Positions 18,586 to 26,508 of a DNA stretch of 64,000 nucleotides are shown in pieces (position 1 is the first letter of the stretch; each line of letters opens with the position of its first letter). Below the pieces are notes generated by a model. That model was not told the DNA's origin. It ran no database searches and was given only the letters and a program-made list of their open reading frames with translations. The stretch lies in contig NZ_JAANNO010000001.1 in assembly GCF_011250645.1 (NCBI RefSeq), positions 715,520-779,519 on the forward strand, in the 5' to 3' direction. Source of the DNA: Motilibacter aurantiacus. Lineage in GTDB: Bacteria > Actinomycetota > Actinomycetes > Motilibacterales > Motilibacteraceae. The translations under genes and the position numbers were made by a program.

Positions 18586-19803
18586 ATGTCGAACGCGGCC
18601 CCTTTCCGATCGGCAGCGAGCGGCACGCCGGGCTCGCGGTCGGCCGCCGCGCGTGTCGCGGGCCTGCTGCGCGAGCGTGGGCCGCTGACCCGGGCCCAGC
18701 TGGCGCGGGCGGCCGGGATGCCGAAGTCGACGGTGGCCGCCGCGGTCGCGGAGCTGGCGGCCGAGGGCGTGGTGCGCGAGCTCGGCGCCGAGGAGCGGGG
18801 CGGGCGCGGGCGGCCGGGTGCCCTGGTCTGCCTCGACCCGCGGCGCGGCCTCGTGGTGGGCCTGCAGCTGGGGCTCGTCCACATCCGGGCCGCGGCCGTG
18901 GACGTCGCGCACACGGTCCGCGCCGAGCGCGACCGCGCCCTGCGGCCGCACTACTCGGCTGCCGAAGCGCTTCCGGTCGCCGAGCAGCTGGTCCGCGAGA
19001 CGATCGAGGCCGCCGCGGCCGCGCCCGAGGACGTGCTCGGCCTCGGGCTCGCGGTGCCCCTGGGCCTCACCGACGGGCCCGTGGAGGGGGCGCCGGGCCT
19101 ACCGCCGTCGACCATGCGCCCCGGCTGGGAGTCGGTGGACCTGGTCGAGGAGCTGCAGGGCCGGCTCGGGCTGCCCGTCGTCCTGGACAACGACAGCAAC
19201 TGCGCCGCCCGCGGGGAGCTGCTCTGGGGCGCGGCCAAGGGCTACTCGGACGTCGTCTTCTTCAAGCTGCACATCGGGGTGGGCGGCGCGGTGGTGCTCG
19301 ACGGCAAGGTCCGGCCGGGCCGTTCCGGGACCGCCGGCGAGTTCGGGCACCTCGTCCTCGACCCGGCCGGCCCGCTCTGCCGGTGCGGCAACCGAGGCTG
19401 CCTGGAGACGTACGCCGGTACGACCGCCCTCATGCACGACCTGCGTCCCTGGTTCCCGGACGGGCTCACCTTCGACCTGCTGCTGGAGCGCCTGCGGGCC
19501 GGGGACCCGGCCTGCCGGCGGGCGGTCGCGGACGCGGCGACGCGGGTCGGTCAGGCGGCCGGGCTGCTGTGCAACGCGCTCGACCCGGAGGCCGTGGTCC
19601 TCGGCGGCCCGCTCGTCCGCGCCGGCGACCTGGTCGCGGAGGAGGTCGGCCGCGGCCTGCGCCTGTCGTGCCTGCGGGCGACAGCGGACGTGGACATCGT
19701 GCTCGCGACCCTCGACCAGCGCGCCGGCGCCCTCGGTGCCGCCGGGCTCGCGCTCAGCGCCGCTCCGCTGCCCGCCTTTCCCACCCCCCCGCTCCCCCGC
19801 TGA
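18586..19803 (+). CDS. ROK-family transcriptional regulator
   Basis: 405 aa. The N-terminal winged helix is LLRERGPLTRAQLARAAGMPKSTVAAAVAELAAEGVVREL (residues ~25-70). It is followed by a sugar-kinase-like ROK domain with GLGLAVPLG, DNDSNCAARGE, GEFGHLVLD (His of the metal site) and the zinc motif CRCGNRGCLE. The catalytic Asp in DNDSN is present, so sugar binding is expected. TAGCGT (18572-18577) lies 8 nt before the ATG, suggesting a near-leaderless transcript. It is divergent from the secreted hydrolases, which suggests carbohydrate-responsive control of them. Confidence 0.93.
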   Translation: MSNAAPFRSAASGTPGSRSAAARVAGLLRERGPLTRAQLARAAGMPKSTVAAAVAELAAEGVVRELGAEERGGRGRPGALVCLDPRRGLVVGLQLGLVHIRAAAVDVAHTVRAERDRALRPHYSAAEALPVAEQLVRETIEAAAAAPEDVLGLGLAVPLGLTDGPVEGAPGLPPSTMRPGWESVDLVEELQGRLGLPVVLDNDSNCAARGELLWGAAKGYSDVVFFKLHIGVGGAVVLDGKVRPGRSGTAGEFGHLVLDPAGPLCRCGNRGCLETYAGTTALMHDLRPWFPDGLTFDLLLERLRAGDPACRRAVADAATRVGQAAGLLCNALDPEAVVLGGPLVRAGDLVAEEVGRGLRLSCLRATADVDIVLATLDQRAGALGAAGLALSAAPLPAFPTPPLPR

Positions 19804-19879
19804 CCATGCACGACCGTGCCGGTTCTGCGCAGCGCGCGGCCGTGGACAACGGTCGCGGTCGTGCACGGTCAGCGGGGGG
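19794..19879. terminator. Long bidirectional hairpin terminator
   Basis: 23-nt arms (19794-19816 and 19856-19878) pair with one mismatch around a ~39-nt loop. The left arm overlaps the ROK stop codon. It separates ROK (+) from the converging PRC-barrel gene (-). Confidence 0.7.
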
Positions 19880-19889
19880 AGGGGTGAGG

Positions 19890-20813
19890 TCAGAGGCGGC
19901 GCGAGGCGTCCGGGCCCGTCCCGGGCTGCGCCGTGGCCTCGCGGCCTGCGTCGAGGTCGATCCGCTCCTTGCGGACGTCGGCGCTGACCGTCTCGTCGTG
20001 GGTCTCGGTCTCCGTCTCGAGCCGGACCCGCTCGACCGGGACCGTCTCCGTGCTGACGACGGGGCGCTCGGCGTGCAAGGTGACCTCGTGCTCGGCCTCG
20101 GAGATGTCCGGGCCGCTCGTCGCGCGGCCGACGTTCTCGGCGGTGACGGGCTCGCTCACGAGCCGGGCGTGCTCGGTCGTCACGGGCACCGTCACCTGCT
20201 GCTGCTCGGTCTCGACCCACTTGCGCAGGCGCGCCCGCCCGGTCCGCACGGTCTCCGTGCCTGCCCGCAGCTGCTCCTCCGAGCGGGTCATCGCGTCGTC
20301 GGTGGCGTCACCGGAGGACATGGACGCGCCGGTCAGGCCCGAACCCGCCATCTGCGAAGCGACCATCGGCGAAGCAGACATCGCAGAGGTGGGCATCGCA
20401 GAGGTGGGCATCGCAGACTCGTCCGCCTCGCCCGCCGGCATGTCAGTGCGCGCCATGCCCGTCTGCGCCATGCCCGTCTGCGCCATGCCTGCGTCAGACC
20501 GGGTCATCCCGTAGTAGCGGTAGAGCTCGGCCTCCTGCTCCTCGCTGAGGTGGCCCTCCGCCGGGTCGACGTTCGGCGCGTCCTTCACCATTCCCTTGTC
20601 GAAGGGCACGGAGACCTCGTCGCCCTGCAGCTGCGCCTCGGCGACCGGCACGAAGCTCTCGTGGGTCCCGAACAGCCCGGTGTGCACGGTGACCCACTCG
20701 GGCCGGCCGCTGACGTCGTCGACGAAGACCTGGCCGATCTTCCCGATCCTCTCGCCGTCCGCGCCCCGGAGCGTGCCGCCGATGACACCGCCCGCCTGCT
20801 CCTGCGTGATCAT
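19890..20813 (-). CDS. PRC-barrel and DUF2382 (YsnF-like) stress protein
   Basis: 307 aa from ATG 20813; longer frames upstream are spurious. The N-terminus is a PRC barrel (GGVIGGTLRGADGERIGKIGQVFVDDVSGRPEWVTV, residues ~6-85). The C-terminal half is DUF2382, with its repeated T/E/V pattern (LRKWVETEQQQVTVPVTTEHARLVSEPV; VERVRLETETETHDE). These domains occur in general-stress proteins of actinobacteria. The linker (~residues 110-165) is Met/Ala/Thr-rich and built of short tandem repeats, reflected in 15-bp DNA repeats at 20381-20413 and 20455-20487. It is a single gene and cytoplasmic. Confidence 0.88.
   Translation of the reverse strand: MITQEQAGGVIGGTLRGADGERIGKIGQVFVDDVSGRPEWVTVHTGLFGTHESFVPVAEAQLQGDEVSVPFDKGMVKDAPNVDPAEGHLSEEQEAELYRYYGMTRSDAGMAQTGMAQTGMARTDMPAGEADESAMPTSAMPTSAMSASPMVASQMAGSGLTGASMSSGDATDDAMTRSEEQLRAGTETVRTGRARLRKWVETEQQQVTVPVTTEHARLVSEPVTAENVGRATSGPDISEAEHEVTLHAERPVVSTETVPVERVRLETETETHDETVSADVRKERIDLDAGREATAQPGTGPDASRRL
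20381..20487. repeat. 15-bp tandem repeats inside the PRC/DUF2382 gene
   Basis: The unit GCAGAGGTGGGCATC is repeated around 20381-20413, and ATGCCCGTCTGCGCC around 20455-20487 with a degenerate third copy upstream. They encode SAMPT and GMAQT pentapeptide repeats in the linker and keep the frame. Confidence 0.6.
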
Positions 20814-20943
20814 CGCCCTCGCCCTCTCTGTCGGCAGTCTGTCGAGGGACCGGGCACCGCCACCCACGGCGCGGCCCCTGAAGACTCCCGTCCCCGGCGA
20901 CGGCGGCCCGGAAACGGCGGCCGGCCACCCCGTCCGGGCCCTT

Positions 20944-23034
20944 TCACGCCGGGACCGCGGCCGCCTCCTCCTGCGCCTGGACGGCGGTGATCGCCACGGT
21001 GTGCACGATGTCGGGCACCGTGCAGCCACGCGAGAGGTCGTTGACCGGGCGGCGCAGCCCCTGCAGGACCGGCCCGACGGCGATCGCGCCCGCTGCCCGC
21101 TGCACCGCCTTGTAGGTCGTGTTGCCGGTGTTGAGGTCCGGGAAGATGAGCACGGTCGCGTGTCCCGACACCGGGTTGCCGGGCAGCTTCGAGGCGCCCA
21201 CGCCGGGGTCGACCGCCGCGTCGTACTGGATGGGGCCCGCGAGCGGCAGGTCGGGCCGGCGTGCGGCGACGATCTCGGCCGCCCGGCGCACCTTCTCCAC
21301 GTCCGCGCCGCTGCCGGAGGTGCCCGTCGAGTAGGACACCAGCGCGACGCGCGGCTCGATGCCGAACGCCGCGGCGGTCTGCGCCGTCGACAGTGCGATC
21401 TCGGCGAGCTGCTCGGGGCCGGGGTCGGGGTTGACCGCGCAGTCGGCGAAGGCGAGCACTCGGTCGGACAGGCACATGAGGAAGGTGCTCGACACCAGCG
21501 AGACCCCCGGTGCCGTCTTGATGATCTCGAGCGCCGGCCGGATCGTCGCGGCCGTGGTGTGGGCCGCCCCGGACACCATGCCGTCGACGAGCCCGGCGTG
21601 CACCAGCAGGGTGCCGAAGTACGACGGGTCCACCACCACGTCGTACGCCGCGTCCAGCGTGACCCCCTTGTGCGCCCGCAGCCGGGCGTACGTCTCGGCG
21701 AACTCCTTGCGCAGCGGTGAGGCCGCCGGGTCGAGCACGTCGATCCCGCGCAGGTCGACACCGAGCTGCGCAGCGCGGGCCGACACGGCGTCGGGCTCGC
21801 CGAGCACCGTCAGCCGGGCGACGCCGCGGCGCACGATCTCCTCGGCCGCGCGCAGGACCCGGTCGTCCTCGCCCTCGGGCAGGACGATGTGCCGGCGGTC
21901 CGAGCGGGCCCGCTCGAGCAGCTGGGCGGAGAACATCAGCGGCGTCACGGCGTCGCTACGGGTGAGCCGCACGCGGCTGGCGAGCTCGTCGGCGTCGACG
22001 TTGTCGGCGAAAAGGCCCAGTGCCGCCGCCACCTTGCGCGAGCTCGTGGGGTGGATGTGCCCGCGCAGGCCCTCCAACGCGTGCAGCGTGCCGTACGTGT
22101 CCGGCTCGGTGAGCAGCACCGGCAGCCCGGACGGGCGCAGCAGCTCCTCGATGTGCGGGCTGGGGGCGGCGCCGAGGGTGAGCAGCACGCCCGCGGGCGT
22201 GGGGAGCGCGGGGCTGGTCGCCGCGGCGGCGGCGGTGACGATGAGATCGGTGCGGTCCCCCGCCGTCACGAGCAGGGTGCCGTCGCGCAGCAGGGGCAGG
22301 ACCGCGTCCACGTGGCCGGAGCCGACGACGAACGACTCGACCTCGCGCTGCAGGCTCGCGACGTCCCCCGTGATGTGCGCCGCGGCGAGCCGGGTCGAGA
22401 CCTCCTCGACGGTGGGCGCGGACAGCAGCGCGAGCTCCGGCAGTACGTACGTCGGCGCGTCGGCCGCCGAGCGCTGCTGCTGGGCGCGCAGCACGTCCAC
22501 GGTCTCCTGGGCGGCCCGGTTCACGATGGTGGCGACGAGGATGCAGCCGTTGTCGCGCAGCACGCCACCCGCCTGCGCCGCGTCGCCGGACACCTCGTGC
22601 GGACGCCTGCCGAGCGCGGGGACCAGCGTGATGACGGGGGCGCCGAGGTTCGCGGCGAGGACCGCGTTGAGCTCCAGCTCCGTCGACGGGGAGGGCCCGG
22701 TGTAGTCCGACCCGATCGACAGGACCAGGTCGGCACGCTCGGCGAGCGCGGCGTACCGCTCCATCACCCGCTCGACGAGCGGCCCCGGGCCGGCCGCCGT
22801 GAGCCGTGCCGCCTCCTCGTACGTCGCGCCCACGCCGGCCTCGGGCGGCTGCGCCAGCGAGTAGCGGGCGCGCAGCAGCTCCACGATGCCGTCGGGGCGC
22901 CCCCCGTCCTCGACCAGCGGGCGGAACACGGCCAGCCGGTCGACGTGGCGCGCCAGCAGCTCGAGCACGCCGAGGGCGACGGCCGCCTTGCCCGAGCGCG
23001 GGCCGGTCGACAACAGGTAGAGGCTCTGAGCCAC
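20944..23034 (-). CDS. pta: Phosphate acetyltransferase
   Basis: 696 aa, the long actinobacterial/enteric form. It interconverts acetyl-CoA and acetyl phosphate. N-terminal P-loop-like BioD domain (LSTGPRSGKAAVALGVLELL), central DRTGG domain (~residues 215-330) and a catalytic PTA_PTB domain (MFSAQLLERARSDRRHIVLPEGEDDRVLRAAEEI to the end, with SYSTGTSGSGADVEKV and FPDLNTGNTTYKAVQR). No acetate kinase gene follows, although ackA usually neighbours pta; the next gene in the same direction is the PRC-barrel protein 130 nt on. Cytoplasmic. Confidence 0.95.
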   Translation of the reverse strand: MAQSLYLLSTGPRSGKAAVALGVLELLARHVDRLAVFRPLVEDGGRPDGIVELLRARYSLAQPPEAGVGATYEEAARLTAAGPGPLVERVMERYAALAERADLVLSIGSDYTGPSPSTELELNAVLAANLGAPVITLVPALGRRPHEVSGDAAQAGGVLRDNGCILVATIVNRAAQETVDVLRAQQQRSAADAPTYVLPELALLSAPTVEEVSTRLAAAHITGDVASLQREVESFVVGSGHVDAVLPLLRDGTLLVTAGDRTDLIVTAAAAATSPALPTPAGVLLTLGAAPSPHIEELLRPSGLPVLLTEPDTYGTLHALEGLRGHIHPTSSRKVAAALGLFADNVDADELASRVRLTRSDAVTPLMFSAQLLERARSDRRHIVLPEGEDDRVLRAAEEIVRRGVARLTVLGEPDAVSARAAQLGVDLRGIDVLDPAASPLRKEFAETYARLRAHKGVTLDAAYDVVVDPSYFGTLLVHAGLVDGMVSGAAHTTAATIRPALEIIKTAPGVSLVSSTFLMCLSDRVLAFADCAVNPDPGPEQLAEIALSTAQTAAAFGIEPRVALVSYSTGTSGSGADVEKVRRAAEIVAARRPDLPLAGPIQYDAAVDPGVGASKLPGNPVSGHATVLIFPDLNTGNTTYKAVQRAAGAIAVGPVLQGLRRPVNDLSRGCTVPDIVHTVAITAVQAQEEAAAVPA

Positions 23035-23136
23035 GCGGGTCCTCCTGCAGGTCGGTCGTCCCTATCCTGCGCGCCCGCGGCCGCCCCCACACCCCGGGTA
23101 GGCGCGGGCGGAGGGCTAAGGCCGCCGGCAACAGGA

Positions 23137-23175
23137 AGGGCGACGCACCCGCCTGCCGGCGTGGCACGTCGCCCT
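23137..23175. terminator. Hairpin terminator
   Basis: 9-nt arms AGGGCGACG and CGTCGCCCT (23137-23145 and 23167-23175) with an inner GC-rich stem in the loop, ~50 nt past the phosphatase stop at 23223. Confidence 0.55.
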
Positions 23176-23222
23176 CCCCTCACCTGCGGCGGCCCGCCCT
23201 CACGTGGCAGCGCCGCCCCGGG

Positions 23223-24611
23223 TCACCTCTTGGCCGCGGCCGAGGTGATCTTCTTGCCGTCCTCGTCGAGGTCGTAGACGCGCTTGCGGTCGCGGTCGAA
23301 GTCCTTCTCGATCACGAAGCCGTCGTGCCACTCGCCGTTGGCCTTGCGGGCCTCGTAGCGCATGGTCTCGCCGTCGACGTCGATGAGCTGGTACAGCTGG
23401 TTGTCCTCCAGCTGCTTGGTGACCTCGGCGCCGTTGCTCGTCCAGTTGACGCCGCCGTTGAGCTCGTACATCTTCTCGCCCGAGACCGAGACGACGTACA
23501 CGGTGCCCTGCTGGTTGATGGCGTTCTTGCGGTTGACCGCGAGGTTGCCACGGGCGTACGAGTGGTCGTGTCCCTGCAGGACCAGGTCCACGTTGTACTT
23601 CTCGAAGATCGGCAGCCAGTACTTGCGGACGTTCGGGTTGTTGCGCGTGCCGGTCGTGGAGAACGCCGGGTGGTGGTACGTGACGACCGCCCACTCGTTC
23701 GGGTTGTCGCGCAGGACCTGCTCGAGCCACGCGGCCGTGGCCTCCATGTAGGCGGTGTTGCCCTGGAGGTTGGTGTTGAGGCCGATGAAGCGGACGCCCT
23801 GGTAGTCGGTGTAGTACGTGGTCTCAGGGGCGACCGTGTTGAACGCCGCGGGGCCGTTCTTCGGGAACTCGAACTGCTTGTCCCAGTAGCGGGCCAGCTG
23901 GCCACCGCTGTACTCGTGGTTGCCCGGGATGCCGAGCTGGTTGATCATGCCGGTCGTGAAGCCACCGGCGTAGAACCACTCGCCCCACTGGGAGTCGCTG
24001 TTCGCCGAGTCGACCAGGTCGCCGGCGTGGACGACGAGCTGGGCCTCGCTGCGGTCGCGGAAGGCCTGCCGGAACACGCGCGAGGCGTGCTGCTTGATGC
24101 CGTTCTGCGCGTCGCCGTAGTAGATGAACGAGAACGGCTTAGCCGACGCGGCGGCGGTCTTGAACTGGAACCACTCGGACCAGTTGACGCCGTCGCCGAC
24201 GCGGTAGGTGTACATCGTCTCCGGCTCGAGTCCGGTGAACGTCGCCGAGTGGAACGAGACCGGGTAGCCGAGGTCGGCCTGGACGGTCGGGCTCGTCGTC
24301 GCGGTCAGGCGGGTCGGGGTGAACGACGGGCCACCGGTCGCCTTGGCGATCTCGGCGTAGCCCGGGTTCTCCGTGGCGTCGGAGCGCCACGAGACGCTCT
24401 GCGACGTCGCCGGGTCCGTCGTCGGGTTCATGACGACGCGGTCGGGGACCGAGATCGCCTTGTACTGCTCGGCAGCCGGGTACTTGGTCGGCGCGGCGCC
24501 GGTGGCCGAGGTGACGACACCGCCGGCGAGGGCGGCGGCGGCGACGCCGACGGCCGAGACGCGTGCAACGCGCGAGTGGTAAACCCGCGAGCGCAGGGAG
24601 CTGCTGCTCAT
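23223..24611 (-). CDS. Secreted purple-acid-phosphatase-like metallophosphoesterase
   Basis: 462 aa. A signal peptide (residues 1-~40) is followed by a fibronectin-like purple acid phosphatase N-domain (TGLEPETMYTYRVGDG). The metallophosphoesterase core carries all five metal motifs: GDAQNG (~residue 167), GDLVDS, GNHEYS, HHPAFS and GHDHSYAR. The PAP Tyr following the second motif region is not clear by eye. Exported phosphoesterases of this kind release phosphate from organic esters. A PhoP-box-like repeat 59-78 nt upstream fits phosphate-starvation control. The codon choice has more AAG/TAC/AAC than the neighbours, as is usual for an abundantly made secreted enzyme. Confidence 0.9.
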   Translation of the reverse strand: MSSSSLRSRVYHSRVARVSAVGVAAAALAGGVVTSATGAAPTKYPAAEQYKAISVPDRVVMNPTTDPATSQSVSWRSDATENPGYAEIAKATGGPSFTPTRLTATTSPTVQADLGYPVSFHSATFTGLEPETMYTYRVGDGVNWSEWFQFKTAAASAKPFSFIYYGDAQNGIKQHASRVFRQAFRDRSEAQLVVHAGDLVDSANSDSQWGEWFYAGGFTTGMINQLGIPGNHEYSGGQLARYWDKQFEFPKNGPAAFNTVAPETTYYTDYQGVRFIGLNTNLQGNTAYMEATAAWLEQVLRDNPNEWAVVTYHHPAFSTTGTRNNPNVRKYWLPIFEKYNVDLVLQGHDHSYARGNLAVNRKNAINQQGTVYVVSVSGEKMYELNGGVNWTSNGAEVTKQLEDNQLYQLIDVDGETMRYEARKANGEWHDGFVIEKDFDRDRKRVYDLDEDGKKITSAAAKR

Positions 24612-24669
24612 CAGTGCTCTGGTCCTCTTCGTCTAGGAGACGCTGATACCGCGAGTGCGGCGGACCAGT

Positions 24670-24689
24670 CCTAGGTGTGCAGGGTGAAC
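24670..24689 (-). promoter_or_regulatory. PHO-box-like site upstream of the phosphatase
   Basis: Read on the minus strand, GTTCACCCTGC overlaps GCACACCTAGG; each matches 9 of 11 positions of the Streptomyces PhoP half-repeat G(G/T)TCAYYYR(G/C)G. The two are offset by 9 nt rather than the usual 11, which lowers confidence. Confidence 0.3.
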
Positions 24690-24739
24690 GAAGAGCGACG
24701 AGCGAAGGGCCGTGCGCTGAACGCGCGTTCGTCAAACCA

Positions 24740-24756
24740 TGACAGCGGCAGTGTCA
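24740..24756. promoter_or_regulatory. TGACA-N7-TGTCA dyad
   Basis: A perfect 5-bp inverted repeat separated by 7 nt in the divergent region; the cognate regulator is unknown. Confidence 0.3.
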
Positions 24757-24875
24757 CCCGACGTTAACCCGGCAGTTGCCCGCGAGTCAGGGAACACCCT
24801 CCGGTCGTTCGCCTCCGGCGGCCACCGTGGCGCCCGCCGGCCTGCGAGGAGCAGTCTTCCCCGCACCGGCGCTTA

Positions 24876-24892
24876 TTGCAAGTGTCTCGCAA
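24876..24892. promoter_or_regulatory. Nur-box-like operator upstream of the Ni/Co transport operon
   Basis: TTGCAA-GTGTC-TCGCAA matches the Nur (nickel-responsive Fur-family) box TTGCAA-N5-TTGCAA with one mismatch. It lies 25 nt before ATG 24918, overlapping the expected promoter of a nickel/cobalt transporter operon, exactly where nickel repression would act. Confidence 0.55.
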
Positions 24893-24917
24893 CTACGGCC
24901 TCTCGAGGAGAAGCCCG

Positions 24918-25568
24918 ATGCCCGTCCTGTCCCGCGGACGCCGGCTCGGGGTCGGTGCGCTGGCCGCACTGGGCCTCGTCGTCGCCGTGCCCACGGCGGC
25001 GTACGCCCATCCCTTCGGCCCGCCGCTCACCGCCCAGCTGAGCGTCGAGGGCAGGACGGTCGAGCTCGAGCTGCACATGCCGAGCGACGACTGGATGGCG
25101 ATCGCCCAGCTCCTGCAGGTCTTCGACGAGGCCCCCGGGGACACCACCACCACGGGTGAGCAACGACTGGTGCAATCGGAGAAGTTCGCTTCGTATCTGA
25201 CCGAGAGCGTCCGCGTGTCCCAGGACGGCGACGACTGCGCGCGGAGCGTGACCCCCCGGCCCAGCCTGCTCGAGGACGGCATCGTCGTCGTCGCCGACTG
25301 CCCCGAGGCGGTCGACACGGTGACGCTCGACATCACCACCCTGCACGAGGTGCACGCGAACTACCGCACCGTCGTGTCCGGCGCCGGTGCGCCGCAGACC
25401 CTCTTCACCAGCTCCGCCCCGACCCACGAGCTGACGCTGACGGGCGGCACGGGCTCGACCCCGCTGCCCGGCCTGCTGACCGCCGGTGGCTTCCTCGCGG
25501 CCGCCGCCGCGGCCGCCGTGGCCTTCCCCCTGCTGCGCCGTCGTACCCGAGAGGCTTCCCGTGCCTGA
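24918..25568 (+). CDS. Exported membrane-anchored accessory protein of the Ni/Co transporter
   Basis: 216 aa from ATG 24918, with GAGGAG 7 nt upstream; a longer frame begins inside the operator. A signal peptide ends at ...TAAYAH, leaving HPFGPP at or near the mature N-terminus. A beta-rich extracytoplasmic domain of ~150 residues has two Cys (DDCARS, ADCPEA). A C-terminal transmembrane helix (LLTAGGFLAAAAAAAVAFPLL) and basic tail anchor it. Its stop overlaps the transporter start by 8 nt, so translation is coupled. An N-terminal His on an exported domain suggests metal capture for the transporter. No named family is recognised. Confidence 0.75.
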   Translation: MPVLSRGRRLGVGALAALGLVVAVPTAAYAHPFGPPLTAQLSVEGRTVELELHMPSDDWMAIAQLLQVFDEAPGDTTTTGEQRLVQSEKFASYLTESVRVSQDGDDCARSVTPRPSLLEDGIVVVADCPEAVDTVTLDITTLHEVHANYRTVVSGAGAPQTLFTSSAPTHELTLTGGTGSTPLPGLLTAGGFLAAAAAAAVAFPLLRRRTREASRA

Positions 25569-26508
25569 CCTGACCGCACTCGACGACCGCCTCGTGCGGC
25601 TGTTCGACAACCCGGGCACGCCCTGGCTCGTCCTGGCCGTCGCCCTGGGCGTCGGCGCCCTGCACGCCGTGGCCCCCGGGCACGGCAAGAGCATCACGGC
25701 CGCCTACCTCGTCGGCTCCGCCGGCCGCTACCGGCACGCCGCCGCGCTGGGCGCGATCGTCGCCGCGATGCACACCTCCTCGGTCCTGGTCCTGGCGATC
25801 GGCTGGGTCGCGCTGTCGGAGGGCACCGCGGTCGGGACCCTGGCCCTCACCGAGTGGCTGCAGGTCGTCGCCGGCGCGGTCTTCGTCGTGGTCGGCGCCG
25901 CGCTGGTGTGGCACCGCTTCCGCGGCAGCCGCGGGCACGGCCACTCCCACACCCACGAGCCGCACGGCCGTTCCCACGACCACGCGCACCAGCCCCCCGG
26001 CCACGGGAACGAGCCGCACCCCCACGCGCACCCGCACGAGCCGCACGGCGCGACAGCGACCGCAGTGGCGGTCGCGACGCAGACCGAGCAGCACAGCCAC
26101 GGCCACACGCACGCCGACCCTCACAGCCACAGCCACGGCGGGCGCAGGCACAGCCACGCCCCCGCTCCCGACGTCGTCCCGTGGTCGCGCAAGGGGCTCG
26201 TCGCCCTCGGGCTGTCCGGCGGGCTGCTCCCCTCGCCGTCGGCGTTCATGGTCCTGGTGAGCGGGATCTTGGCCAACCGGGTCCCCTACGCGATGCTGCT
26301 GATCGCGGCCTTCGCCGTCGGCATGGCGCTCACCCTCACGGCGGTCGGCGCGGCGAGCATCCGCGGCACCGCCCTGCTCAACGAGGCAGGCCGGTCGAGC
26401 GGGCTCGCAGCCGCCCTGGCCGTACGCCTGCCCTCGCTCGCCGCGGTCGGCGTGCTGCTCGGCGGCTGCGTCTACCTCGTCCGCGCGACCGCGGCGGTGG
26501 CGGCGTGA
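25561..26508 (+). CDS. Nickel/cobalt transporter, NicO/RcnA-like, with long His-rich loop
   Basis: 315 aa from GTG 25561 (GAGAGG upstream). TM1-2 carry the family signature ALHAVAPGHGKSITAAYLVGS, then a second half with GLSGGLLPSPSAFMVLVSGI; about six membrane segments in all. The central loop (25920-26160, ~residues 121-200) has dozens of His residues (GHSHTHEPHGRSHDHAH and similar) that should bind Ni, Co or Zn. The family includes both importers and RcnA-type exporters. The direction is not determinable here, but a Nur-like box favours nickel-repressed uptake. Coupled to the exported accessory protein before it and to the lipoprotein after it. Confidence 0.88.
   Translation: MPDLTALDDRLVRLFDNPGTPWLVLAVALGVGALHAVAPGHGKSITAAYLVGSAGRYRHAAALGAIVAAMHTSSVLVLAIGWVALSEGTAVGTLALTEWLQVVAGAVFVVVGAALVWHRFRGSRGHGHSHTHEPHGRSHDHAHQPPGHGNEPHPHAHPHEPHGATATAVAVATQTEQHSHGHTHADPHSHSHGGRRHSHAPAPDVVPWSRKGLVALGLSGGLLPSPSAFMVLVSGILANRVPYAMLLIAAFAVGMALTLTAVGAASIRGTALLNEAGRSSGLAAALAVRLPSLAAVGVLLGGCVYLVRATAAVAA

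Larger units (their letters stand above)
24612..24917. other. Divergent regulatory region between phosphatase and NicO operon
   Basis: 306 nt without a credible gene. It holds a PHO-box-like repeat (24670-24689), a TGACA-N7-TGTCA dyad (24740-24756) and a Nur-box-like dyad (24876-24892), so it serves two differently controlled promoters. Confidence 0.6.

Noticed and set aside
24612-24917. Cobalamin riboswitch before the Ni/Co transporter
   Set aside because: No B12-box (AGYCMGGAGRCTGCC-like) sequence seen; a protein-binding dyad is present instead.
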